Assembly: GCA_023014335.1 (NCBI GenBank)
Contig: JAECYW010000001.1
Location: 4,452,206-4,516,205 of the forward strand
Direction of reading: 5' to 3'
DNA length: 64,000 bases
Source: Galerina marginata
Lineage: Eukaryota; Basidiomycota; Agaricomycetes; Agaricales; Galerinaceae
Shown here: piece after piece, positions 34,701 to 47,839 of the stretch
How positions within the stretch are numbered: position 1 is the stretch's first letter
How the letters are laid out: each line of letters opens with the position of its first letter
The notes under the pieces: generated by a model
Database searches by the model: none
Told to the model about the DNA's origin: nothing
What the model saw: only the letters and a program-made list of their open reading frames with translations
Translations under genes and position numbers: made by a program

Positions 34701-36917
34701 TCCCGTTTTCTATTTTAGACTTCTTTGATGGCGGTAATTGATCTCGAACTTGACGACCCTGATTTTGATTGTGAGCTGGTGCGTTATGCTGTTACGCGTT
34801 TGCGGGTTTGATCATTTGTTCTGTTCGTTTTGGCGCCCGCTCTCTTTGGGAAAGATGTGGTTGTATGCGCGTTTGGGTGTTCATTTATTCGTTTTCTCTG
34901 TTTATTCGAATTTTTGTTGGTCTCAAAAATTCCATGCCTCGGTTTCTTTTCTTTCCACCATTTTACTTCGTATTTTCCACGATTTTGACTTATCCTATGC
35001 CTTCATTCCATTCTCTCCGTTTCAATCAATACCCGACGCTAATAATGTTCTCCTCTCACAGGTTCTGGCCCCTCTATCGACGCCTCGACCGCCGCCGCAG
35101 CTCAGGCTGGCGCAGCTCCCGCACTAGTGCCTTTCCCCGCCACCAACGCCCAAGGCCAGCGGATCTGCCGACAGTGCGGCATCGTGGGGCGCTACAAGGA
35201 CGGCAAATGCGTCGAGAAATGGGGTCCTGGCCCGATGGGTCCTGGCACTGTGTGTGATAGGTAAGCCTTCATTGACATTTATCCTTTCCATCCTTTTGGT
35301 TCGTCTTGGGACTTAGTCTGAGTTTTTTTGGCGTTCTGTTTGGCGTCGGTGTTGTGGGGGCCGGTAGCGTCGGCTTTGACGTCGAGCCTGCTCGTTTGCA
35401 TTTTGGGCGGCTTACTTTTTCATTTCGCGTTACGGCTTGCTTTCTCGTTTGGGCTAGAGGCGGTGGTGTTTGTGCGTGCGTCGGGCATCGGGAAGGCCGC
35501 ACACCATCCTGCCTTTCACCCTTCTTGTTCTTTTACCTTCGTGCTTTCATTTCACACCTTCATCTTCGATTCTGCGCCACTAGAGGGTCGCAGGGGGTTC
35601 AGAATGCATGCATGTATGCATGCCTCCGCTGTCGGATGATCGCGTCATCTTCCCTTGTCATCCAGGATAGCATCGCCTGGCGGTGAACGCGCGGCGTGGC
35701 GCGTTCCTTGGTGTTTATTTCCCTTTTTGTTTATATTTCCGTTTTCGACATTGACACCTGGCTCGGTCGATTGTGTCTTTTTCTTTCTCCACATTCCGTC
35801 ATTCCCCGCTCTGGCCTTGGGATTGGCTGGAGTTTGACGTCCGCTCTTTCTATTCGCCGCCCCCAACAATTGCGTGATTCGTTGCCGCGGTGTTTGTTGA
35901 CTTTGACACTGCCGCCGCTCTGGATTGTACCCTGAACGCGTCACGACACCCGCCCGCCGTCTGATGGCCCACATAACCCTGTTCACTTTTATTTATCCAG
36001 CCCTTATTTTTTCTGTTGTTCTCGTTTTTAATTCTTCTTTTATTATCCGTTATGCCAGTACATACTGACGTGTTTTTTCGCGCTTAACCAGATGCAGGAA
36101 GAAGATGAAACGCGTCGAACGTCGTGGAACGCTCGAGAACCAACAGCAACAACAGATCGCGACCCTCCAAGCTCAGCAGCTCCAGCCTAGAACGACGTCT
36201 CACGCCCAACTACCCCTCTCGCAGGGATCGGACCGGTCGATCCATCGATCCGATACGGTCTTGACGCAGCAAACTTCTTTCGTGTCCTCTAGAAACGACC
36301 GAGAACGGGACAAAGAGGAATCGCTCCACCCGCTAGCCCACATGCGATCCTCGCACACCTCGACGCCCTCTTCTGGCTCCGCTAGCAAGTCGCACCGCCA
36401 GCAACCTACCCCTCCTCAGATCGCCGCGCTACGCGAGCAGCACGACGACGACGACGATATCGACGGAGACCCCGAGCAACTACCTACCTCGAACGTGGGG
36501 CGTGGTCGGGCTGCGGTGATTAAAGCCAGCAGCCGGTCCAACTCACGGAACGGGCGGGTGCGCCTGGGTGCGAGGCCGACTCCTCCTGTGGGTGAAGGCG
36601 TTAATGGCGGGCGTAACAAGCGGTCGCCGTTGGCTCCTGGTGCGCTCCGTGGTTCGATTTCCCCGCATGAGGACGAGATGGACGCGGATGCTGATGCTGA
36701 TGCGGAAGCTGAGGCGGAGGCTGAGATTTTAGGCGCCGTCGACGCTTCAGGCGATGCTGATGAGGTCGACGGTGACGGTGATGGTGATGGGGAGGGAGAT
36801 TTGGAGAACGACGCCGACGCGGAGGCTGAGCTGCTCGAGGCCGTCGACGCCGCTGAGGCGAACTCGAACAGCAGCTCGCATGGCGGTGAGAGGTCCTGGA
36901 AGTCGGAGCCAAGTTGA
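31764..36917 (+). pseudogene. GATA-like zinc-finger protein, 5' part frame-broken
   Basis: The 3' part is clean: exon 35062-35260 encodes ICRQCGIVGRYKDGKCVEKW and GPGTVCDR, and exon 36092-36917 continues CRKKMKRVERRGT. Together they form a C-x2-C...C-x2-C finger of GATA-like spacing, suggesting a DNA-binding regulator. The middle has poly-Gln (MMHQQQQQQQHQL), His/Ser repeats (GHGHTHSHSHSHSS) and GQGQGQGQ; the C-terminus has Asp-Ala, Glu-Ala and Asp-Gly repeats. Upstream, the blocks LNANLAALLVDSYREADPL, GTTSGGGSAGGTNGDQAS, LKLVIKRYKGSLACTESTRK and SAAQPSSKRSRASLEDQ lie in different frames, needing shifts near 31845, 31976-32005 and 32415. Introns of 1,432 bp (33630-35061) and 831 bp (35261-36091) are far longer than others here. 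It is either a decaying gene or an active gene with assembly indels. Confidence 0.65.
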
Positions 36918-38711
36918 ATCCTGGCGACTTGGCGAAAAATATGGGCGGGTGGTCGGCCCTGGTAATTTTGGTTGGTCGATTGGTGGACGGAAAGATCGTC
37001 TCTGATTTTCTTTCCATTCTCTTTCTTTCTTTTTTACCTGCGGTTTTTTCTTCTTCTCGTTCGTTGGATGTGCAATTTTTGTATTCCCCCATTGGTCCTT
37101 CTATCCATTTGCATGTCCTATCATCACCCAGTCTCCTCGTGCTCTCGATATCGCTGCTCTTGTTTGTAATGACATCTCGTTTTCCACTTCCCGTCCATAG
37201 CATTCGTCTCCTTCCTTCCGCTACGCTCTACACATTTCCTCTTTTTCTAAAATTTCCTGTCGTGATACCTATTCAGACGTTACCCCCTACACATTCGTCA
37301 TTTCCTCATGGTCACTCGCATTCATCGTCATTTCCTCTTTTCCGTAATTCCGCATGCAGTATAGTTCCCTCGTCGCGATCGTACATACAGGACTCCGCAT
37401 ACATTCTCACTCACACATAACATCTACTCCGCATCATGCCCTCGTTATGTCCCTTCACGAGTACCCTACATAGTCACACTTCTCTTGCTATCGGTTATGC
37501 TATCGTTTCTCAGTACCGAACATTACGGTTCGCATAATTATAAATACAATCTATTTTTTCATCTCGCAGCATGGCCGGTACAGACCTGAGTTAATTTCGA
37601 CAGAGTTCACAGCTTGGCGTATTTGATTCGTCGACGGATGGAAAGTTTGTAAGCCGGAGCCCTTGAGGAGCATCAGCTGACGCTGCGTATGTCGAAGTTC
37701 CATGGACTTCGCAAATTAAGCGAGGCAGTAATATACACGGCGCGTCTTTTGTGTGTGCATATAGCAATTCCCCACCGTTATCTGTGTTGTTGAGATGGTT
37801 CAAAGCTAGCCTGAATTATAAGCAAACCTCGCAACCCTTACCGAGCGGCTCGGATTGAAATTATCGTAAGCGCGTAATCAATTGACGTCGACGACAGGAT
37901 CATCGACCTTGTCACTGTCCAGAAAGAAACGGCTGCACGGAAAAGAGGAGGGTGTGTCAGCGCATGAGGTAGCCGCAAGGTGAGTTCAACTGTGTGACTT
38001 TCTGAGAGTCAGCCACCGAAACCTGAGGTCGCGACCCAATCAAAAGCTGTGAAGGCGACTAAAATGGGACTCGACACGCACAAAGGGGTCGGTGAACACT
38101 GGAAAAAATGATCCGACGTTGAGCACTGAAGTTAGAGCACACGAAAGGCAGGCCGCAGACGGTGGCATTACCAGTGCCAATACGGCGGAATACAAGAATA
38201 AGTACACTCACAGACCGGTCCGCGCTCCAGAGCAGGAGCAAGATACCGTAAAGCCTGAAACGGTGACTTAACTTGTTGAAACTGATGAAAGGAAGGCGGT
38301 GGTGACGCGGGCTAGAACGCCTCGGGGGCGAGTACTTCTGTGAAAAAGATCAACACTAGAAAAGTAGTTACTTATTGACGGGCTCATGAGGAAGGCGGCG
38401 CTGTGGGTGCCGAGGATCTAGTCAATTAGCACAGCGTCCGTGGGTAGACATGCTCTCGGTTTCGGAATAGATCGACTCGGCTGCCATTAATGGGGGATAA
38501 GACGTGGGGTTGTTTCGAGGTCCTGCTCCGGCGAACATGATGTATTCTTTCGTCATTGATGTTGAAGCTTGAAGGCGCAGGTGCCTCGATGTCGAGGCCA
38601 GCAAGACAATATAGAAATTTAAATTTCAGAGTTTCAGATAAGACCATTGGTCAATGCCGCAAGCTCGACGTGTCCAACAGACGCACAGAGAGTCAGCCAC
38701 GAGAACTCCAA
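36918..38711. other. 3' flank and gene-free stretch
   Basis: T/C-rich sequence follows the zinc-finger gene to about 37.4 kb. Beyond it, short frames only, with no recognised product. Confidence 0.4.
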
Positions 38712-39440
38712 TCACAATCTGATTGTGTGTAGGCTAAGACCTTTTGAGAAAGGAATTGTCGGAACGCGGCTGGTACGTATTCTGGTGCATGATGATCTCG
38801 ACAGTAGAGTCGTATGGTCAGGTTGCCTCAGAATAATAAGAGAAGTTAACCAGAAAGACATGTAGTTAAAAAGCTGGCTGCTAGAAGTGAGACCTAAGAA
38901 TACAACAGCATAGAGGATATCAGAAATAACAGCTTTATACATTCGAGTGGAAGAGGTTAGAACGAGTCCGCATCCTTGGCTTGAGCAGCCAAATCAGATT
39001 GTTTAGAATTATGATTATCAGAGGACTTCGACTAGTCTCCCGTAGGTAGCTTTTGCGAACTACCGATACTAGTTGATGAACAATTGATTACCTTCCTTGT
39101 CAGACTAATCTACAACGCGAATATGCGCCGAATTCTTGAGGTAAATTACGCCTTCTATCGAGGACTTCCCTTGTAGTGAGGTTGTCCGTAATCCAAGCTG
39201 CAAGGTAAAGGGAACGAGAAAGTGGAGATGTCTGGGAATGTAAATTCCCTTACACGCCTTTGAATTCCGCCGCCTGGAAGCCTGAAGATCGAGAAATTGA
39301 CCATGAAATAACTCCTCGGGTATTTTGGTCTGGTGGTCAAACTGGAAGTAAAGCATTATTGGAATTTCGAAGAAAGGAAGGATCCACAAACTACTAAAAT
39401 TACTAAAAATGATAATCAGAGTGACTGCGTAAACACTCAT
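38712..39440 (-). pseudogene. possible remnant of a DUF6533-like membrane protein
   Basis: Two minus-strand frames carry hydrophobic stretches: VTLIIIFSNFSSLWILPFFE (39440 side) and FLGLTSSSQLFNYMSFWLTS, preceded by MYKAVISDILYAVV (38942 side). The second resembles the 'RDSIlYFl' helix near the C-terminus of DUF6533 proteins, which also occur at 44-46 kb. The frames cannot be joined convincingly. Low confidence. Confidence 0.3.
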
Positions 39441-40649
39441 CAGTGCTTGCAGTCACGAAAACGAGAACCACGTATGTCATGAAAATAAAACGGCGAAAAA
39501 GAAAAACAATGCCAGTATTTGAAGGCTAATAACGCTGATATGTTCAGGACGGTTACCTAAGTGAGCAAACCAATTTCTACATTCAAATTGAACCGTAATA
39601 AAATTAGAGCACTGATCGTAAAAAGAGTAAGAACTCGACGATCGTCGAAAGACTGCGGAGAATGTAGCTCAGAAAGGACACAGAAATAATAGGTCAACGG
39701 TTTGGGGAAAGATTGGTTCGATGGTGAGGTGGACGCCGCGGCGTCTGATCCATGGACAAAATTACAGAAAGGGCTGATATATCGGTAGGCCTGGTTAGAA
39801 CAGTCCACAGCCCAATGCAAAGAATCGCTGGGTGGAGAGGGGGTAAATCGAGAATAAATACGTTGAAGGGTAAGGTGAAAAGAGATTACGGACCTGGACA
39901 ACTACCCCCGAGAGTGGTGACGAGCCAAAGGCCATGCAGTTTCTAAACGAGAAGAAACTGGAGATCTAGATGGGCCATGGCTACAGTCACCACGCCTTCG
40001 ACTTCAAAGATGGGTCATTATTGGGGCTGTAAGCCGGTCAAGTTCGAAGTAACATCACACTTACAATTTTGCCTGATTATGACACATCGAGAGGTGTCAA
40101 AGCGACGTGAGTCTACTTGGATGTCGGGTGAAGTGCTTAAGTACATGGGCGACTGAGCGTTATAATAGACTAACTGAAATCCGTCGACTTTCGTCCTCCT
40201 TCAAGTTCAGCGGCTGCGCAGAAGTGATATAGAATATACGTAACCAGCGCAGGAGATGTGGATGAGAACCAAATGTTATCAACTAGTCGTTCAGTGAGAC
40301 GTCGGGATGCGAAGTCAAGAATACCTGCGCCGTTCCAGAGGTTTGCATTCAGAAGTTTGCATTCATGATTCGCAGTCCGTACCATAAGAAGAGAAAACCT
40401 CGAGGAAAACGTTGTGCACGATCCCAGGTGGCAGATCCGTTGGTGGATGCAAGAATATCGCCACTATGCCGTACGTTAATGATGGAAGAATATGTTTGGC
40501 AATGTGATGCCTTCCTTCGTCCCTCTTGAGGATCCTACTCCATCGTAGAGTTGAAAGCTCGAAGTCGAGCTGGTAATGGCACTGCCAATGATCGTACATC
40601 GTACAAAGTTAGTGATCCAAGCAATGAAGAACAGAAATCGGACGTACAT
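39441..40649. other. no gene recognised
   Basis: Short frames on both strands, none with a family motif. Confidence 0.35.
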
Positions 40650-43080
40650 CGCTCGAATCCGTTAAATCTTCGATCAGTCATCATTCCTGCGTCTCAAGCC
40701 CAAATTCTACTCATAATCGGCCGAGTCAGCGCCAACTCCCACAATCGAGAACGGTGACAGCAATGACGACGTGCGTCTTCGGGATGGCAGTTAGATCCTC
40801 GATTGGAGGCGAAGCAACGATGGGGCCTTGGACTCCTGACTGAGTGAAAGAAAGAAGATATAGAAAAGGCCGTGACGGGTTGGGAAAATCTACGATCTGG
40901 CGATGATGAAAATGAGTGACGATGGTCGCGTTAATGGTTCCGGTGTGCGCCACCGCCTCCTGTAGAGACACAGTTCAGAGTGGCAATCGCGAGAGTAATG
41001 CGCCTTTTCAAGAACGAACGTACGTTGAACTCTTCGGCGCAGCCATGACGCCTATTACTCGGGAAAAAAATCGTGCGACGAAGCACTTGGAAGAGGCACG
41101 GGTGACTCGAGTAAAACCAATAATTAGGTCCTGAGGAAGATCCCTGGAGGTAGTAGAGCAAGCTAGATCAACCAGCCTGGATCATAGATACTGCAAGATT
41201 GGACTTGGCGATACTTGTATATTGCGAGTGGAACTAAAATCAGATAAAGGGGGTTAAGGACAGCGAAGAGTACTAAATTATGAATGAAAACTGACGCACC
41301 TGAGAGAACTGGCCTGGTTTTGTGCGTACAGGCGGGGCAGTGGGTCATAATCGATCGTATTATCCTCCTTGATCGTCGTCGTCGTCGTTCTCTTATCTGC
41401 CCCAGCCCCAACGCGACTACCGCCTCCTCCTTCAGCTGCTCGTCCAAATCCCTCACCGACTTTCGCAGGTCGTCCTCCAACACCCACTCCGAAACCAACA
41501 TCCAAACACAGCCTGTCAAACAGCCTTCTTCGCAATATGTTCGCTGAAGTAAATCGCAACGCATCCAAAGAGAAACACTCCAGCGATTACAACTCCACGG
41601 CGGTAGGGGCAGCGACACGCGTATGAGGTGTAGACAACTGCGGGTATAGAGATAATCGACCAAGGGGAGGTCCACGGATAGCGAATAGGATCTAGATGGC
41701 ACTAGCATTAGGAAAGAAACGTTCCACTGAGGAATGGAGCTGGAGCTAGAGCTGAAACTAACGTGGCCGCACCTGCAGCTAGGGCGAGGAGAAGAAAGGG
41801 CAGATATGTCGAGTGTGAGTCATTGCCTTGCGTTAGGTAGAGAGGGGCGAAGGAGAAATGGTTCATGGTGTCGATATCTGTCTCGGTTTGGGAGGAGTGA
41901 CGCTGTTTGACGCGCAAGCCTGGCTGGGAAGAACGATTGAAAGAAAAGACGATCAGATTTTGATCAGATTTGGAGATTTCAGACTGGAGTTTCGGTTTTC
42001 AGACCATCTGTTTTCGACTCCCGCAGGTCGTACCTCTAAAACCTCATACCCACACCCTTCCTTAGCCCGCCCAGTAGTCCTTACTCGCAATATGCCTGCT
42101 GAAGGAAACGAGAATGCATCTTGAATGCATCCGAGGTGAAATATGTAAGAGAAGAAGGCAATGGCATCCAGTCCAATCAGATACAAACATGAATTGTTGT
42201 CTTTTGAATTTTCTTTCTCCCAGTCCGTCGTCTGCCAGTGTCCGTCCCCTGCTCCTCCAGCGCTCTCAGCTCGCTCAACCTTTTATTTATCGCCTAGATG
42301 TTTGCACTACGTCCTGGATATCCTCGCTCGAAACCGTTTTCCCACCCCCAACACCAAGCAAATGCTGTGAATGGTTCGAACTTTCTGAATCCGGTGAGTG
42401 GCAGAGGGTTCTACACCTCAAATCTCTACGGTATCTGATATTCTCCTTGTTTTAGCATCTCGGATGTTTGTATACTGCGCTTGATCCGATAACGATCGTG
42501 GTATTTACACACCAAACGAACTCGGAACCCGTCCTCCAAAGTCTCAACCACGCGATTGGCCGTGTTTTCTTATAAACAGATACTTGTTAACATGGTTTTA
42601 CAGGTGTTTTGTTAAGAGAAACGCACTCACTCATGTTGTAGATCTCATTGTATTACACTTTTCCACGTCGCCTTCATGAGGTCCATTCCCGTAAGTCACC
42701 AACTTTTTTTGCGACTTTCCCCAGCGTTTATCTCACTATCCTTGACAGGTAAAAGTTGGGACAAACACCTCTTCTGCTATTTTATGATAATTCTATAGCC
42801 ACCGCGTATAAACCCCCCTGCTGGCCTCCAACGACTCTGCTACCAATCGATTATCTCGAAGCCAGCGTAAGTGGAGCTTAATTTACTTCCTTGCAACCCC
42901 GTTTTTTCTGGCGTCGCCTATGTGTGTACGGCTTACTAGCGCGATAGGACGGTGGAGGCTGGTGTCACAACAGGATCACGAGTAGAAGAAGAATAGAAGT
43001 TCGGCTTAGGGATAGAGAGCTAGACAAATGGTATCGTCATTGGGAAGTCGAAGCTGGAAACGACGCTGGTGCTGATGACT
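40650..43080 (+). repeat. subtelomeric direct duplication, copy A
   Basis: Collinear with 47840-50090 over its length. Shared landmarks include AATCGGCC.(A/C)GTTAGCGCCAAC-like sequence near 40715, AAAAGGCCG.GACGGGTTGGG near 40870, CCTACTGGG-free TM-coding sequence at 41.2-41.9 kb, and GATAGAGAGCTAGAC near 43013. The copies differ by substitutions and small indels, so the duplication is not recent. Confidence 0.8.
41163..41917 (-). pseudogene. membrane-protein family member, copy A
   Basis: Minus-strand frames in order: FSFAPLYLTQG and LPFLLLALAAGAATLVSALA (about 41860-41720, one membrane helix); then, in another frame, ISIPAVVYTSYACRC and VVIAGVFLFGCVAIYFSEHI (about 41640-41540, a second helix); a coiled coil LEDDLRKSVRDLDEQLKEEA; and THCPACTHKTRPV with SGASVFIHNLVLFAVLNPLY (about 41340-41270, a third helix). 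The order is the same in the copy at 48-49 kb, but the frames that stay open differ, so both look decayed. I do not recognise the family. It is likely a subtelomere-amplified membrane protein. Confidence 0.45.
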
Positions 43081-44353
43081 GGTACGTCGTACACAGATGC
43101 TGACCCATCCAATTAAAGACAAAAAATCGAGCATATATGGTTCGCATCCATCTAGGACAGGGCTGGATATCGAACGAGGAACTTCACTTCATGATGGATG
43201 TTGACTAAAGGATGGCGGCGGAGCGAACGATCGAGTCTCTGACTCCAAGCTGAGAGAAAGTACCGAAAGAATGCACAGTAAGGAGTTGGGGTAGATATAC
43301 GATAGCGAACACGATGGTCGATGTGTAACAAATGTCAGTCAGATAGGCACAATAATTTCTTCATTGAAGGACGAGGAAGACAGACCACATAGAGAATGAC
43401 GCTCGCCTATATACCTCTCCTTTCCTGCCTCCGAGTCGTAATGTCAAACTAGACGTTCTAGACCAACTTGAGGACCATTCATCGGCCCCCGTGAAAGCAA
43501 GGCAATGTCGGACAGGCAAGCCAAGACGAAGACAAAGCCGACGTTGAAGTCGAAGTTGCGCCTAGTGAGATAGTGCAGGATACTCGGTCCAGGATACTCA
43601 TCCTCTTTGACTCAAAGGAGGCTTTACATAAACTGGGGCGAAAGCATTAGGAAGGAGGTCAGTAATGGGTTAGCAGTGGGGAGATTTGTGACAATGGTTG
43701 AAAAGCCCGCAGAAGCCGATCCGGAGCTTATGTAATCCGGTCAACAAGTTCTTGGTACGGAACGGAACACAAACGGGACAAGACAAAAGCGCCGACAATT
43801 TAAAAAAATTGGGAAGTAATACTGACACTGCGGTAGTGGGAAAGGACGAGTGTGGCGCAGAAGTCACCTCCACTATCCACGTGTCCAGAACAGGGATATA
43901 TACCCAAATGACTAACTACACGCTTACGCTCCTTACTCAGACTGCACCCCGACAGGACCGAATTTCGGAATACGGAGACAGTTTTAATCATCCTCGAGTT
44001 AGAGGTCTTGTAGAATGCGGCCAAGGCGTGTTGCACATGATGATAAGTGTTTAACCTAAAACATTTCAAGATTAATACGGTGTTGTTGAAAGAACGTGGA
44101 CCATGGAATTATGAATGAAGGACTTGGTTTCTAATACGGGTATCAATCAGAATAATATCTTGCGCGTTGGCCCTCCTAATATTCAACACCATCCTATTCG
44201 CCAGAACAGATGGAAAGACTCCGGAAAATCCCAGAGGAATTTGCCAGAATGCCGGCTGGAAAAACAAGATTCAATATCAGCTTTTGGGGAAAAGAGAATA
44301 AATGCCAACCGGTGCCAATATCCAGAACATCATACAGGTAAAGTACGTCGCCC

Positions 44354-45801
44354 CTATTCTGTGAATAAGATTAGCCGACAGCACACAATCAGCCAAAGGT
44401 AGACGACATACGCTAGGAAGTAGCCAACGGAGTCTCGTAATAGTATTCCAAGTAATTGGAAGCCTCTCTCACTAAACGAGAGTGAGCCAGTGGAATTGAA
44501 TACCTGAAGTCCTCGACGGAGAGCTAGAAAGCACAGAATGCTTTCAAACGACAACAGCGGAATCCAGTAAATGAAAAAATGCCGTGGCAAGGGCCCCGGT
44601 GTGCAGAAATTACCTCCTAGAACGGGCAGTGTGGATGCTACATTGCATGTTAGGTATCGCTTGAGAATAGTGGCGAATATATCAATACCAGGAAATAAGG
44701 ACAAGGTCCTGCCCAAGACCCAAGCAGAAATAGCAGACGAAGCGAGGAAACAAAATGACATCAGTGTCAGAACCGTCCTGCTCAGGAGGTAAATAGCATA
44801 AATTCGCATCTGCAAGATGGCTATCCCCATCATAAGTACGTGTTTTCGGCACAGGGAAGAAATTATACAACTTTGTGACATCATAACGACAATTAAGCCA
44901 GTCCACGTCTGCCACTGGATGACGCGATAACCTTTTGGAGAATGAGTGAAAGCAAAATAAGGAAAGGGAAACCGCGCTCACAACTGAGAGAAAACGGACG
45001 GAGCTACATAAGCTCTAAAATATTACGGGTGTAGACCAAACCCACGTACAACTGCTCACAATCTGTGTTAAATACGACAGGTTTCGACAAAATGTGTTTG
45101 ATGTCGTTACCTCATCAGTGTGCGCCGGGTTAAAATATGCTGAACTAATTCAGCACCGTTCATGAGCACGATTAACAATGCTCACCATAATGATTGAATC
45201 TGCGGCAGGGGTTAGACGATTGATATGAAATGAATACACAACTCACATCGTCGTCCCAAGGATGTAATATCGACTCTGAAAGACACCTGAGCGCGATGCA
45301 TGAGAAATCGAGAATACATAAATAACTCACCATTAGAAAGATGACCTTTCCTAATGATGGTGCACTCATCTATTCCTCGGATGGTCCTACGTTAATTTAC
45401 TTGTAAACGATATTTAGGTCGAATTTATTACCCAAATCAAGTTGACCTGTTCCGATTATCATCGACTGTTGGAGACAGGAAAAAGGCTGTCATTAACGCA
45501 CCTCTTCATCAAAAGTTACCACTTGTTTGAGTGCGTTAGTTATAATCAAAGGACACAAGGGATTATCGCGCACCATGATCGAAAACAATAATACTGCTCG
45601 CAGCCACTATTAAATCATACCCAGAATAAGATTTGGCGATAATAGATATAGAGCGAATGTAAACCACCCACAGTGACAGTAGCGCGCTACCTGGATGTCA
45701 TAATAAAAGTTCAGCATGAAATTTGAATGGGAGGAAACGTCCGACATGACTTGCGTATCGGACAGTGCTTCGACGTCGTTTATAATCTGTTGCGAATACA
45801 A
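44354..45801 (-). CDS. DUF6533-type multi-helix membrane protein
   Basis: The start is taken at 45801 (QQIINDVEALSDTQVMSDVS). A second segment (about 45369-45280) gives PSLGKVIFLMVSYLCILDFS. The main exon (44884-44354) encodes GIAILQMRIYAIYLLSRTVL, FCFLASSAISAW, FFIYWIPLLSFESILCFLAL and LLRDSVGYFLAYVVYLW. The sequence of 'SLGKV.FL', 'ILQMRIYA', 'YWIP.L.FE..LC.L' and 'lIRDS..YFL' is the signature of the Agaricomycete DUF6533 family of seven-helix, receptor-like membrane proteins. Small exons between 45.4 and 45.7 kb (one likely contains TFDEEV) could not be placed exactly, so splice coordinates are approximate. It may be intact or mildly decayed. The ligand is unknown. Confidence 0.6.
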
Positions 45802-46559
45802 CAGTTACCCTCCTGGGTTAAGTGGCATCACAAGCTTAAGGGAGACCCTGTTTGGAACTATCAAAGATCCGGGAAATGAAACGAATAATCGCCAGTTTTG
45901 GTCTAGGGCTAGGCGCTGAACACTGATCCCCATCAAAAAATGACTGTTCCGAATCGCATCCTCTCGCGTAATGAATGCGGTGGAATGAAGAAATGACATA
46001 GAATTCGCTGCCCTTTCGCTCGTACTGTAGATTATATCTGGAAACAACCCAACAAATTAGGTTGAAAAAGGCCCGAAAAAATCAGTCGCCTTACCAAAGC
46101 CCATATAAGTTATTTAAGTAGCTTCGTCTAAGTGATGAGTCTGGGCAAACGTAACACAAATAGAATGATGAGTGCCGTTATTCATTAGGGCGGTGTCATT
46201 CCCAGTAAAAAGAAGGTCAGCGCAATGGAGAGGATAAAGAAGAAATGACGAAAATGGGCTAGCATGGGTATGGATAGTGGGCTGTCAAGCGGTTCTGGGC
46301 TACCGCAACTAGAACGAAAACTGAACAAGAGTCACAAGACTATGAACCAGCTCACATATTATAAGAACCATTTAGGCATAGTGCCAGTCTAGGAACCTCA
46401 TGCGCAGCCCTTCACGAAGGAGCCATCGTTTCCTAAGAAACTTCCTGCGAGTTTTACTGTTTCTGGCCGCCTCTCTTGCCTCCTGAAATGCCAGCGTTCG
46501 GCGATTTCTGTCTTGAGCCACAATCTTCCTTGAACTTGTAATTTAATACAAGCCTACCG

Positions 46560-47130
46560 GCAAAGGTCGCGTAGGCCGAGGTTGAAGCGGGGGTGGCGAT
46601 AACTGCGGGTACAGAGACGACCGAGTCCCGACGAAGGGGAGGTCCACGAACGGTAAATAGGATACAGGTCTCGCCTATGACGTGGCTAGTATTAGCTGGA
46701 AACACCGGAGTGGAGAATCGAGGTGTGGAGATGGAACTGGCGTGGCCACTCCTGCAGCTAGCAACCCGTAGAGGGAAGGAAACGGACCGTCGAAAGGCCC
46801 GCGTGTTAGAACACGAGGTTGAGGCGGACGGCTGCCCATTCTTGCCTGGCGTGCTGGCGGAACCTCGAATCATCATGCATGATTTGACCGCAACGCGGCG
46901 AAGACCCAACGGCTGCTGCGGCACCCGCATTGATTTTTGGTTGGCAGCGGAGGGATGTAGCGGCCAAGCTGATGATAACTTTCAGTACGGTGCAGTTCAA
47001 AGGGGCAGTTTACCGACATATACGGACTGGTGCAGGTTCTGGTGTCAATTTCGGTCTCGGTTTGGAAGTAGCCGCGTTGTTGACATTTGCGAGCCTGTAG
47101 TTGCAACAAGAAAGAATTGAGATGGAGTGG
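46560..47130. repeat. partial copy of the subtelomeric duplication
   Basis: It shares with copies A and B a stretch around AGGGGAGGTCCACG (near 46640) and the stretch around 'TCGGTCTCGGTTTGGGAGGAGTGA'-like sequence (near 47045-47080). The intervening sequence has diverged. The minus strand still reads CILFTVRGPPL and VPAVIATPASTSAYATFAG. Confidence 0.5.
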
Positions 47131-47839
47131 AAACTGAGTTCGCATCATCAAAGCGTTGTTCTTCTTCCTTTCTCATGTTCGATAGCTTGAGTGCGCGACC
47201 AGTACCAACGGTGCCGCCCCTCAAGTTTTCAAAACGCTTGATTGACAGGCCTGGTCTTGGCGCGGATACTAAGTATGGAATGGCGAAGCAGGACTGGGGT
47301 GCCGATCATGGGAAGACTCGAGCGTATGAGCGAGATGCACGATAGTAGAGAACTGTTGAAGAACGAGGAATTTAGCTCGGAACGAACAACGGGGACGCAC
47401 GTGCCCAATCTTGGCGTGCGTTTCCATCCCCAATAACTTGATATAGTCGTATAACGGGACTCAGGTCGTCCATGGGCGATGCCAGCGGCGGTCAAGTTCG
47501 GCTTATTCTGGGTTGAGATTGATATTGGCGTATCATATATTCGCGTACTTGGTAAAAGAGAAGAAACATACCTATTACATATATATGCAAGGCGATCCAT
47601 ATGTCAAGGCCAGAAAGGAACGAGTGTCTATCTGAGCTACGACATGAGAAGTACGAGCTATGCCTGAAAGAGAGGAAGGACTGAAAAGGAAAGACTGTCA
47701 GACTTAGATAGCATCTGCACTGGATTTGCATACCTTTCCTGACAGGAAATGTTTCCACCCTGCTCAATCTTAGGCTCCTAAGTTCCAACCGAAGTTCCAA
47801 ACGGGCACTGTCAAAGTCTCGCATATCGTCGAATGCATT

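Noticed and set aside
36601..37203. 200-aa minus-strand ORF
   Set aside because: Antisense of the Asp/Ala repeats of the zinc-finger gene; His/Arg/Pro low complexity.
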